Of a stretch of 64,000 bases of DNA, positions 55,943-64,000 are shown piece by piece; the stretch's first letter is position 1, and every line of letters begins with the position of its first letter. The notes under the pieces are model-generated. The model was not told where the DNA came from. It was given only the letters and a program-made list of their open reading frames with translations, and searched no databases. The DNA is taken from NCBI GenBank assembly GCA_003480725.1, contig QUJQ01000008.1, positions 1 through 64,000 of the forward strand. Direction: 5' to 3'. A program made the translations under genes and the position numbers. The stretch is from Clostridiaceae bacterium AM27-36LB. Its GTDB lineage: Bacteria; Bacillota; Clostridia; Lachnospirales; Lachnospiraceae.

Positions 55943-56772
55943 AATTCATCCACCAGTTCTTCATTGTTCAATATTCCATCTGGAAGCGGAATTCCTCTCT
56001 GCTGCAGTTCGTGAGCCACCAGAGTTGCCTGCGGCACATCCAGCCTCAATTCCTTTAACTTCTCCACTTTGGAAAATACTTCCTTAGGAGTTCCTTCCAT
56101 AACCAGTTTTCCATCATCCATGACAAAGATCCGGTCTGCCTCGATCACTTCTTCCATATAATGAGTGATCAGGATCACCGTGATCCCTTCTTCTTTATTA
56201 AGCTTCTTTGCCGTCTCAATGACGCTTTTTCGTCCATGAGGATCCAGCATGGCCGTCGGCTCATCCATTACAATACATTTCGGATGCATAGCCATCACAC
56301 CTGCAATGGCTACCCGCTGCTTCTGTCCACCGGATAATTTGTTGGGCGAGTGATGACGATATTTGAGCATACCTACTGCATCCAGGCTTTCTTCCACGCG
56401 GGTCCAGATCTCATCTGTTGGCACTCCCAGATTCTCCGGTCCGAATCCCACATCTTCCTCCACAATCGTTCCAATGATCTGGTTATCCGGATTCTGAAAT
56501 ACCATTCCGGCATTCTGGCGGATATCCCACAGATGTTCCTCATCCTTGGTATCCATGCCATTGACCCACAGAGTTCCATCTGTAGGTGTCAGAAGTGCGT
56601 TGATATGCTTTGCAAACGTGGATTTTCCAGAACCGTTATGTCCCAGAACCGCAATAAAACTTCCTGACTCAATCTTCAGGCTCAGATGATCCACCGCTGT
56701 TAATTTTGATTCTATATTCCCTTCTTCGTCCAGTCGATCATATTCGAAAGTGACGTTTTCTGCTTTTATCAT
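55918..56772 (-). CDS. ecfA1: ECF transporter ATPase subunit EcfA1
   Basis: 284 residues. Walker [19 protein letters not shown]-loop [12 protein letters not shown], signature [17 protein letters not shown], Walker [27 protein letters not shown] 56772 is chosen with GGAGGCAGCCCC upstream; the longer ORF to 56796 lacks such a site. First gene of the ecfA1-ecfA2-ecfT-truA-MATE run. In many Firmicutes rplQ precedes it; here an M20-GNAT gene does. Confidence 0.95.
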   Translation of the reverse strand: MIKAENVTFEYDRLDEEGNIESKLTAVDHLSLKIESGSFIAVLGHNGSGKSTFAKHINALLTPTDGTLWVNGMDTKDEEHLWDIRQNAGMVFQNPDNQIIGTIVEEDVGFGPENLGVPTDEIWTRVEESLDAVGMLKYRHHSPNKLSGGQKQRVAIAGVMAMHPKCIVMDEPTAMLDPHGRKSVIETAKKLNKEEGITVILITHYMEEVIEADRIFVMDDGKLVMEGTPKEVFSKVEKLKELRLDVPQATLVAHELQQRGIPLPDGILNNEELVDELCRLKSKM

Positions 56773-56913
56773 GGGGCTGCCTCCTGCATTTCTCATGATT
56801 CATTATCTTTACATGGGCCAAAAGACCCACACTAACGTGCCCATTATACCATGAACGGCTGAAATTTCAAGAAAATTCAGCCGTTTCCAGATATTAGTTT
56901 TTATTTTTCATAT

Positions 56914-58875
56914 TCAGGTTAACATTTTATGCCAATGGACTAAGGATGCTTCTGTATCTTCTGCTGTCTCTGCTCCATGAATCTGGTCCTGTCCATATGG
57001 CCCAAATCCAAGTTTCTGTGCCACATGGAGGGATGTATCATTCGTCCTATCAATCAGCACATGAAGCTCTTCCAGATCCAGCACTTCTTCTGCGTAAGCG
57101 AGGATCGCTCTTCCACACTCCTGTGCATAGCCCTTTCCACGATATGACTGCCCAATCAGATAACCAAGCTCCACTGCATCGTCTAACAGTTCTGACACAA
57201 ACAGTCCTGCCTGTCCGATGATCTGTCCACTCTGTTTTTCTATCACTGTCCACAGTCCAAAATCATAGAACAGATAGGCATGACGGATATAGGCTTCCAT
57301 AAATTCTGTCTCTTCATCCAGTGTGTTCAGCACCGGAACTGTCCCCCTCACCATGCCGCCTTGATTCCAGATCTCATATAGGTCCGGAATATCTGACGGA
57401 ATGGTCTCCCTGATCAGCAGCCTCTCTGTCTCCGCAATCTTTACCGGAATGCCAGATTTGCGAAGCCGGTCACGCTCCAGAAATGCCGGGTCTAGTGTAC
57501 TTTCCATCAGCAGATCCACCGCTGCACAGGTAAATACCTTCACACCATTGACCAGTGCTTTTTCATCAAAATCAAACCGGTCATTATGAAGAGTTGCATG
57601 GCACTTACTGAGATTCAGAAAATAGCAGGACTGTCCTCCATGCTCCTTCACCCGCTCCGACATACAGGAATAATCCTCACTGCCTCCCACACCACCTTCT
57701 GGCACATAGACCACCGGTAACTGCAGTCTCTCTTCACACAGCTTTTTCATGCGGTCCATCAGTTCCGGCGTATTGAGACTATTGGTCGCTGCTCCCATCA
57801 GCCGGATCTGGCTGGTACACCCATGCATCTGCGCTGCATTTTCAATGATCCGGCAGGCATAATCATACATATACTGATTAGCCTCTGCCGTCATTCCCCT
57901 CACTTCCATCTTCATGTGAGCAGACTCACAGATCACATTTCTGGAACTGCCTGCCACAAGTTTTCCCACATTCACTCTGGTATCACCATGACTGTATCTT
58001 GGGATCGCATGGAGATTCAAGATTGCCGTGGCTGCGGCCAGCATGGCATTATTACCTGCCTCTGGTGCTGCGGCCGCATGGGCAGCCTTTCCATGAATTT
58101 CCACATCCATCTTCGTGGTTGCCAGGCTGTGGCCATCACCAATTCCGATCATGCACTGCTCCTGATCCTCCTTGCCACTCATATGCGCACCCAGCACTAC
58201 ATCCACATCGTCAAGATGCCCCTTCTCTACAATGGCTTTTGCACCGCGGACACCTTCCTCAGCCGGTTGGAAAATGAATTTTATAGTTCCACGAAGCTGA
58301 TCTTTCATACCACAAAGTATCTTTGCCGTTCCAAGCCCCACTGTAATATGTCCGTCATGTCCGCAGGCATGCATATAACCTGGACATATTGACCGGAATC
58401 CCTGCTTTTCCGGAAAATGATCCTTGTCCTCGCACTCTGTCACCGGAAGAGCATCTATATCGAACCGGAATGCCAGCACCTGATTCTCTGATGCCCGTTC
58501 TGACGCCTCTTCCGAAGCAGTCCTATCAGCTGACAATTTTCCATGCAGAATACCGATCACACCAGTAAATCCGCCGCGTGTCTTCTTTAACTTCTCCTCT
58601 GACACCTGCCCCAGCGCATTTACTTCCTTATAATGTTGTTCCAGCAGGCTTTCCTCAGGTACACCCATTCTGGCATCTGCTTTGCAGACTTCTGTTCCCA
58701 TCAGCACCTGATCACATCCATAGCTTTCCAGCAGTTCCGCGATACGGGCAGATGTCCGCATCTCCATCCATCCTGGTTCCGGGTATTGATGAAATTCTCG
58801 ACGAAGTTTAATTAACTCCTGCTCCAGGCTCTCTGCTTCTTCTATGATATTTTGATAAATCTCTTCTGTACTCAT
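56914..58875 (-). CDS. Fusion of M20 amidohydrolase and GNAT acetyltransferase
   Basis: 653 residues. Residues ~1-470 form an M20/amidohydrolase peptidase: LRREFHQYPEPGWME, metal site YMHACGHDGHITVG, the Glu motif FQPAEEGVRGAK and GGVGGSEDYSCMSE, in line with hippurate/N-acyl amino-acid hydrolases. Residues ~480-653 form a GNAT domain (RLLIRETIPSDIPDLYEIW; acetyl-CoA site ELGYLIGQSYRGKGYAQECGRAI). The start ATG 58875 has GCAGGAGAA upstream; sequence above it to 59172 is open by chance. Two activities acting on the same amide bond class (removal and addition of acyl groups) are joined in one chain. Confidence 0.85.
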   Translation of the reverse strand: MSTEEIYQNIIEEAESLEQELIKLRREFHQYPEPGWMEMRTSARIAELLESYGCDQVLMGTEVCKADARMGVPEESLLEQHYKEVNALGQVSEEKLKKTRGGFTGVIGILHGKLSADRTASEEASERASENQVLAFRFDIDALPVTECEDKDHFPEKQGFRSICPGYMHACGHDGHITVGLGTAKILCGMKDQLRGTIKFIFQPAEEGVRGAKAIVEKGHLDDVDVVLGAHMSGKEDQEQCMIGIGDGHSLATTKMDVEIHGKAAHAAAAPEAGNNAMLAAATAILNLHAIPRYSHGDTRVNVGKLVAGSSRNVICESAHMKMEVRGMTAEANQYMYDYACRIIENAAQMHGCTSQIRLMGAATNSLNTPELMDRMKKLCEERLQLPVVYVPEGGVGGSEDYSCMSERVKEHGGQSCYFLNLSKCHATLHNDRFDFDEKALVNGVKVFTCAAVDLLMESTLDPAFLERDRLRKSGIPVKIAETERLLIRETIPSDIPDLYEIWNQGGMVRGTVPVLNTLDEETEFMEAYIRHAYLFYDFGLWTVIEKQSGQIIGQAGLFVSELLDDAVELGYLIGQSYRGKGYAQECGRAILAYAEEVLDLEELHVLIDRTNDTSLHVAQKLGFGPYGQDQIHGAETAEDTEASLVHWHKMLT

Positions 58876-59071
58876 ATATGATTCTCCTGCTTTCCGACAT
58901 CTCAAAGTCCGGATGCGACTCTGTTTTTCTCTACTGTACCCCATCTGACTGCAAAAATCCACTGAAACTCCGGCAAAAATCGCGCCCTCTTTACGAATCC
59001 GACTAAATCCGTTAAAATAAGAACTAATAATGCTCTGTCCCAAAGGGCATAGAGAAAAGGAGATAAAAAAT

Positions 59072-59593
59072 ATGGCACAGAATCCTGTTGTTACATTTGA
59101 AATGGAAGATGGCAGCATCATCAAAGCAGAGCTGTATCCGGAGGTTGCTCCGAACACAGTCAACAACTTCATCAGTCTGGTAAAGAAAGGCTACTATGAT
59201 GGTCTGATCTTCCATCGCGTGATCGAAGGTTTCATGATCCAGGGCGGATGCCCGGACGGAACCGGTATGGGCGGCCCAGGCTATTCCATCAAAGGAGAGT
59301 TCAATCAGAATCGTTTCAAAAATGATCTGAAACATTCCGCTGGTGTTCTTTCCATGGCTCGTACCATGATGCCGAACAGTGCCGGAAGCCAGTTCTTCAT
59401 CATGCATAAAGATGCTCCGCATCTGGACGGCGCTTATGCTGCATTCGGCAAAGTAACCGAAGGTATGGATGTGGTAGATAAGATTGCTGAGACCGATACT
59501 GATTATCGTGATAAACCGATCGTTCCGCAGGTTATGAAGAAAGTAACCGTAGAGACCTTCGGAGTGGATTATCCGGAACCGGAGAAGATGTAA
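59072..59593 (+). CDS. Cyclophilin-type peptidyl-prolyl cis-trans isomerase
   Basis: 173 residues: VTFEMEDGSIIKAELYPEVAPNTVNNFISL, FHRVIEGFMIQGGCPDGTG with the catalytic Arg, GVLSMARTMMPNSAGSQFFIM and the HLDGAYAAFGKVTEGMDVVDKIA closing motif. Cytoplasmic (no signal peptide). AAAGGAGATAAAAAAT precedes ATG 59072. A strong terminator follows. Confidence 0.95.
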   Translation: MAQNPVVTFEMEDGSIIKAELYPEVAPNTVNNFISLVKKGYYDGLIFHRVIEGFMIQGGCPDGTGMGGPGYSIKGEFNQNRFKNDLKHSAGVLSMARTMMPNSAGSQFFIMHKDAPHLDGAYAAFGKVTEGMDVVDKIAETDTDYRDKPIVPQVMKKVTVETFGVDYPEPEKM

Positions 59594-59607
59594 AAAATTA
59601 TGTGGTC

Positions 59608-59684
59608 GAAAGGGGGCGGTATGTGAGATAAGAGCTCGTATGACTTGGAGCGCAGCTTATTCTCACATACCGCCCCTTTCTCCC
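59608..59684. terminator. Strong bidirectional terminator
   Basis: A long stem: GAAAGGGGGCGGTATGTGAG at 59608 pairs with CTCACATACCGCCCCTTTC ending near 59680 (one bulged G). It closes both the cyclophilin gene and, from the other side, the surface-protein gene. Confidence 0.8.
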
Positions 59685-59693
59685 CCCAAGTTC

Positions 59694-62600
59694 TTATTTC
59701 ACTCTTCTCCGTCTACGTTCTACACTTCCAATCATTCCAAGGCCCAGCAATGCCAGGATTCCAGCAAAGCCTAGTAAGAACAGCGGTGCACTGTCGCCTG
59801 TAGTCGGGCTCTCTACTGGTGCGGGCTGTGGTACGACTGGTACCGCTTCTTCTCTGTGAATCCGCCTGGATCCGCCTGGCTTCGGCGTCTCCGGTACTGG
59901 TGTTGGCTTATCTGATCTTTCATTATGAAAGATTCCCACATGTCTCTGTATCTGTACAAACTGTCCGCCATGTGGTCCCTCATAAGAAGCATCCACCAAT
60001 ACAGTCTCTTCCGTAGGTAAATATCCTTTCGGCGGTGTCAATTCCTTGATCTCGTATTTCCCCAACGGCAGTTCTCCTGCAAAGATTCCTTTTCCATCTA
60101 TTCCAGTCACACAGGCTTTTATAAATGTTCCTGCTGACACTGTAACTACAGGGACATCCCGGATGATCCATTTCCCACTTACTGCATCATACACAATATT
60201 AGTGTAAATATCCTCTGTCACATACAGCCCAAAGACTGCTCCATAAAGCGGCATTTCATTTTCTTTATCCTTCTTCTGTACCTCGATCTGCAGCCGCTGG
60301 CGCTCATTTTTGTACTGCACACTCTGAATATCAAAATTTATCGTCTGCTCCTGCGGTGTGATCTCGAATTCCTTCACTTCCTGATTGAGCACAAATCCAT
60401 CTCCGGCAATGATCTCCATGATCTTATACTTTCCTATATAAAGGTTGGTCGCATAAGCCCATCCATACCGGTCTGTATTGATCGTCGTTACCACGTCACC
60501 CTTTTTGTGGATCAGATATTCCTTCATATCCGCCTGATACAACAGGAACAGATCCTGCGTCACCTCCTGCGTATAGATATTTTCTGCAGCAATGATCTGG
60601 AAGCTGGCACCTTCCACCGGTGCATCCTGATAAACAAATTCAAGTCCGGTCATTCCATTGTCCTCTTCCACCGACCTTGTTCCTGCAAGCTGTTCTCCAT
60701 GCTTGTACAGCCGTAAGATTCCCTTCTGCTCCTGATTTTTCTGCAGAACCGTTACCGTCAGATTCCCATACTGGTCACACACTGCATATTTATTTTCACC
60801 CATCTGTCCATCTGGATAAACCGATCCATTATTGATGGTAAATGTCAATTTCCGCTGAGGTGTCTCCGTGATCTTATAACCATTCTCTCTTCCCTCACTT
60901 ATATCTGTTACGGTCTGTTCACTTCCATTTACCACATAGCCAGATGGTGCCATCAGTTCAGTCAGTTCATAGGTTCCAATGGGCACTTCCTGTGGAAGAG
61001 TAATATAGCAGTCCAGGATCCGTCCGCCTTTTTTGAGAAACACCGGGCAGAATGGCTTGTCAGCTGTGCCGGTCATCTCTTTGGCATTCGGATCATAATA
61101 GCGCATCCAACCGTCCTTATCGTATTTCCAGTTTAATGCGATCAAACTTTCCTCACTGAGTTCCATGGTCAGACAGCGAAGCCGGTAGGATGCCCCTTCC
61201 TTTAGTACCGTTCCACGCACCACTTCCTCTGCTTTAATGTACTCGCCTGGCTGTTTTGTAAATTCTTCATCAGCCTTCACCAGACGTAGAAAGGACTTTG
61301 TAATCGTATTGTTGATAATCCGCTGTTTCTGAAGTTCACGGCCTTCTCTCGCCTTTGCACCAGCATGATCGCCATAGCGGATTCCTTCCTCCACCGTATA
61401 GATCTTCTCAATTTTCTGTTTTGTTGCATCCGTATATACCACGCCTCCATCCTTTGTGATAAATGCAAAAAATGGTTTGGCCGCCACATGATGTTCCGGC
61501 GTGGTGGTCTCCACAAACACATATGTTCCGTAAGGGAGCTCCGGAGTAATGATCCGCCCGTTCTTGTCAGTGAACATCTCTTTCACCCGATATTTATTAA
61601 GGCCATCCACCTTTTCCAGCCACCGCTTATCACCATTGGTCCACTCCTCGTGTCCGGTCCGCTTATATACCATTGCCGTCGGCTCTTTGGTGAAATCATA
61701 ATCATAAAATGTCATGATATCGGCTTCACTCCATGTGTCCGTCTTTGGCTGAATGCTCCCATTTTTAACCCCTGACAGATCGCTGATGAGATAAGCAGAA
61801 AATCCTGCTCCTTCCATTACTTCCAGCTCTGTCTGGTACGTATTATCCGATGTCTTGATAAATTCTATTCCCTGCTTCACCACATAGTCACCAGAATAGA
61901 TCGTATGAGAAGTACTTTCATCATCCACTGTCAGTTCATTTTGAGCCTCGCTGGCAGTCTCATCTCTCTTTTCAATCTTTATCATCTGATCCTTGTAAGA
62001 AATCGTCACATCATATACCGCTTCATCAAACATATATCCTTCTGATGGCCGTATTTCCTTAATATAATATGTTCCCAGCTCCAGATCTCCGAACAAAGTT
62101 CTCCCCGGTGTATCCTCATAGGCAATAGTTCCCCATTTATTTTCAATATGTCTGGAACCATCTGTATTTAAAATATATCCAGCTGAATTGCGTTTCGGAC
62201 TCTTTCCGATCACCGCCTGTGCCACCAGTTCATCCTTTCCGTAAATGATTCCGGTCACTCCATCCTGATGTTCAATATTTTCTGCCGCATAGATACCATA
62301 GACTGCACCATCCAGTATTGCATCTCCCTGATGGATTCCGTCTTCCGCTTCTGTATCATATTTGACCAGTTCTACTGCTCCCAGTGTCCGCTCATTGGTA
62401 ATGGGAAATTCCAGCGTATCGCCGCCCTTTCCTGTCCTGGAATCGGTGCGTTCCTCCCACACATAGCCATCTGGTGCTGTGTGCTCCCGAATGCTGTATA
62501 TATAGGTATTTTTTTCAAACTCCTCCTTGGATTTTTTTACCGTAAAGGAAGCTTCCCCATCTTCATCTGTGGTGACTACGCCAATCCATGCTCCGTTTTC

Positions 62601-63806
62601 AAAAATGTCCACCATACAGCCCTCAAGACCTACTTCTGTCTGCCAGTCTGTCTTATTGATCTTGAGCACGACTTCACTTTCAGAAGGCATTTCCACCGGA
62701 TTTTTCCCTTTGAACAATTCCGGCTGATCCTTCAACCCAGTAATCTGAGCATTCGAGTTATCCGAATGATAGATGTAATATGTCTGCGATCCGTTCCCTG
62801 CCTGTTGATAATAGTTCCACACATTGGAAGCCATCTTGTCTGCTGCCTCCGGGGAACTGATATTGAGCATGGCAACAGTCCGTGCCACCACCTGCACCAT
62901 AGACAATGTCGTGCTGCTCTGATACAGCCAGATGGAGATCTGTATGCTCACATAATTTTCTGCGCCCACAGATACCTGTGCGATCAGATTACCAAGACCA
63001 TCGTTGCAGATCTCATATTCCCCTTCGCCTGCCTTGTAGACATAACCTGTCCTGGCAGATTTTCCCGGCTGAAGACAGAATGCCGGCTGCCCTCCCAGCG
63101 TCAGCTTGAAGATTTTCCCATGACCGGTTCCATTGTATCCGGTGTAGCTGACAATCAGTTTCGCCAGTGCCTCCTCTGCTGTCTCTGCCAGTGCTTCCAG
63201 ACTGCCGCCTTCCTGCTGAAGTGCCTGCAGATCTTCTTTTTCCAAACCTTCAAATACTGTTCCACAGAAAAATTCATCCGCACTCACCCCAGTATCCAGA
63301 ATCTCCAGACACTGCTCCAGATCCTGCCCCAGATACACCTGTTCCGAAATATCCGGCGCAATACTGACCAGAAATTCCGCCAGGTCCCGCTCATAATCAT
63401 ACAAACCATCCCACCAGGACTCATCCTGTGACAGCAACTGCTCATATCCTTCGGAAAAATACTGTTCCTTCCAAGTCAGGATCGATGCCACATCCCCCTC
63501 TGTAAAATGATATTGCAGGTCAGTTTCTGACTCATCAGTTTCACCAGTTGATTCACTGACTTCTGATTCCGCTTCTGCAGTATCATAATCCATTTCTGCT
63601 GCATCTTCCTCTGATAACACTTCCTCTGGCAATATTTCTTCTGCTGGTTCATCTTCTGATACTACTTCCTTAGACTGCAGTTCTTCTTCATTTGTATCCT
63701 GGCCGACCGTTTCCTCCGCCATTACACCCGTCGGAAGGGTGCCAAAAAGAAGAGCGGTACTTAATATAACTGCTCCTGCACGTTTCCATATTTTATTTTT
63801 CTTCAT
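59694..63806 (-). CDS. Large LPxTG-like surface adhesin with thioester and CnaB repeats
   Basis: 1,370 residues. Signal peptide (KIWKRAGAVILSTALLFGTLPTGVMA), an acidic Glu/Ser-rich segment (to about 100), then a thioester domain with candidate Cys244 (PAFCLQPG) and Gln289 (VSIQISIW), followed by several SpaA/CnaB-type beta-sandwiches with LYGAVFGLYVTED and AGFSAYLI-type strands, DGYVWEE, GYMFDEAVYDVT, GYLPTEETVLVDA. Ends with the sorting signal SPTTGDSAP, a hydrophobic helix and RRRRRVK. It would be sortase-anchored, with covalent host or matrix attachment via the thioester. ATG 63806 follows AGAGGATTGC. Confidence 0.88.
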   Translation of the reverse strand: MKKNKIWKRAGAVILSTALLFGTLPTGVMAEETVGQDTNEEELQSKEVVSEDEPAEEILPEEVLSEEDAAEMDYDTAEAESEVSESTGETDESETDLQYHFTEGDVASILTWKEQYFSEGYEQLLSQDESWWDGLYDYERDLAEFLVSIAPDISEQVYLGQDLEQCLEILDTGVSADEFFCGTVFEGLEKEDLQALQQEGGSLEALAETAEEALAKLIVSYTGYNGTGHGKIFKLTLGGQPAFCLQPGKSARTGYVYKAGEGEYEICNDGLGNLIAQVSVGAENYVSIQISIWLYQSSTTLSMVQVVARTVAMLNISSPEAADKMASNVWNYYQQAGNGSQTYYIYHSDNSNAQITGLKDQPELFKGKNPVEMPSESEVVLKINKTDWQTEVGLEGCMVDIFENGAWIGVVTTDEDGEASFTVKKSKEEFEKNTYIYSIREHTAPDGYVWEERTDSRTGKGGDTLEFPITNERTLGAVELVKYDTEAEDGIHQGDAILDGAVYGIYAAENIEHQDGVTGIIYGKDELVAQAVIGKSPKRNSAGYILNTDGSRHIENKWGTIAYEDTPGRTLFGDLELGTYYIKEIRPSEGYMFDEAVYDVTISYKDQMIKIEKRDETASEAQNELTVDDESTSHTIYSGDYVVKQGIEFIKTSDNTYQTELEVMEGAGFSAYLISDLSGVKNGSIQPKTDTWSEADIMTFYDYDFTKEPTAMVYKRTGHEEWTNGDKRWLEKVDGLNKYRVKEMFTDKNGRIITPELPYGTYVFVETTTPEHHVAAKPFFAFITKDGGVVYTDATKQKIEKIYTVEEGIRYGDHAGAKAREGRELQKQRIINNTITKSFLRLVKADEEFTKQPGEYIKAEEVVRGTVLKEGASYRLRCLTMELSEESLIALNWKYDKDGWMRYYDPNAKEMTGTADKPFCPVFLKKGGRILDCYITLPQEVPIGTYELTELMAPSGYVVNGSEQTVTDISEGRENGYKITETPQRKLTFTINNGSVYPDGQMGENKYAVCDQYGNLTVTVLQKNQEQKGILRLYKHGEQLAGTRSVEEDNGMTGLEFVYQDAPVEGASFQIIAAENIYTQEVTQDLFLLYQADMKEYLIHKKGDVVTTINTDRYGWAYATNLYIGKYKIMEIIAGDGFVLNQEVKEFEITPQEQTINFDIQSVQYKNERQRLQIEVQKKDKENEMPLYGAVFGLYVTEDIYTNIVYDAVSGKWIIRDVPVVTVSAGTFIKACVTGIDGKGIFAGELPLGKYEIKELTPPKGYLPTEETVLVDASYEGPHGGQFVQIQRHVGIFHNERSDKPTPVPETPKPGGSRRIHREEAVPVVPQPAPVESPTTGDSAPLFLLGFAGILALLGLGMIGSVERRRRRVK

Positions 63807-63938
63807 TTTTGCAATCCTCTTGAGTCGTACACACACTTTACGACACTAGACGGAATGCCAGAAAGATCGGTACTGACAATATTCAATTATGTTTTGGGAA
63901 ATCATCGGCTGGAACTACCGACGTTTTCAGACATGTTT

Positions 63939-63967
63939 ATCGTAAACGATTGAAGTGGGTTTGTCAA
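63939..63967 (-). promoter_or_regulatory. Promoter of the surface adhesin gene
   Basis: Minus strand TTGACA (63962-63967), 17-bp spacer and TACGAT (63939-63944), leaving an untranslated leader of about 125 nt before the ATG at 63806. The rest of 63807-64000 shows no gene. Confidence 0.7.
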
Positions 63968-64000
63968 CCAACTTCTTCTGAAGTATTCAGAGATACGAAA

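Noticed and set aside
58876..59172. N-terminal extension of the M20-GNAT gene to 59172
   Set aside because: This part is hydrophobic by chance, overlaps the cyclophilin gene and its ribosome-binding site, and the true start with GCAGGAGAA is at 58875.
62268..63431. 387-residue open frame antisense to the adhesin
   Set aside because: Overlaps the thioester and CnaB coding sequence, has Cys/His-rich low-complexity content typical of a shadow, and no start signal.

Overview
The window looks like chromosome of a Gram-positive, spore-forming gut anaerobe of the Lachnospiraceae (Blautia/Mediterraneibacter/Dorea-like). Reasons: AddAB-type recombination nuclease, SpoVAC/SpoVAD spore genes, an EcfA1-EcfA2-EcfT-TruA...RplM-RpsI cluster in Firmicute order, a rubredoxin, NhaC-type antiporter, an LPxTG-like surface protein and mobile-element debris typical of gut clostridia. 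The core backbone has moderate G+C. Several inserted blocks (about 24.6-29.8 kb and 37.8-42.4 kb) are visibly richer in G+C at third codon positions.

Layout. 1-2.7 kb: small genes preceded by a repeated leader, with a truncated paralogue, resembling a shuffling immunity/orphan cassette array. 2.7-22.8 kb: backbone: a P-loop kinase, addA/addB, zinc phospholipase, spoVAD-spoVAC, rsmH, an NhaC antiporter, a glycogen-debranching-type enzyme, rubredoxin, DUF1003 protein, marR-MATE pair, YoaP-like acetyltransferase, a TetR/KTR pair with a long palindromic operator, and a VOC protein. 22.8-24.7 kb: scar of broken genes (flavin oxidoreductase, integrase, mobilization protein). 24.6-29.8 kb: a two-component system divergent from a four-gene redox cluster (CD1871A-type peptide, polyferredoxin membrane protein, TlpA lipoprotein, MsrA-MsrB lipoprotein), which reads as an extracytoplasmic methionine-sulfoxide repair relay. 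29.8-31.6 kb: more gene fragments, a CPBP protease and a truncated IS1182-like transposase. 31.6-37.6 kb: TetR, two half-size ABC exporters and two methyltransferases. 37.7-42.4 kb: a Fur/Zur-type regulator with two operator boxes, a His/Cys-rich membrane peptide, a nested-stem RNA leader, a ZnuA with an embedded ZinT domain, ZnuC, ZnuB and a lipoprotein: a zinc-uptake operon. 42.4-43.6 kb: a group IIC intron whose maturase gene has lost most of its RT domain. 43.8-47.9 kb: a BcrA/B-like ABC pair with its two-component system and small HTH proteins. 47.9-51.1 kb: a relaxase lacking its catalytic region and an AlbA_2 ATP-binding regulator. 51.1-59.7 kb: backbone again (rpsI, rplM, MATE, truA, ecfT, ecfA2, ecfA1, an M20-GNAT fusion, a cyclophilin). 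59.7-63.9 kb: a 1,370-residue thioester/CnaB surface adhesin with its promoter.

The strongest candidates for something new are the nested RNA leader before znuA, the embedded ZinT domain, the MsrAB redox cluster with an apparent ATT start, the ABC/methyltransferase locus, and the two mobility genes carrying in-frame core deletions. Assignments come from reading motifs in the sequence and from recalled family knowledge; no database search was run.
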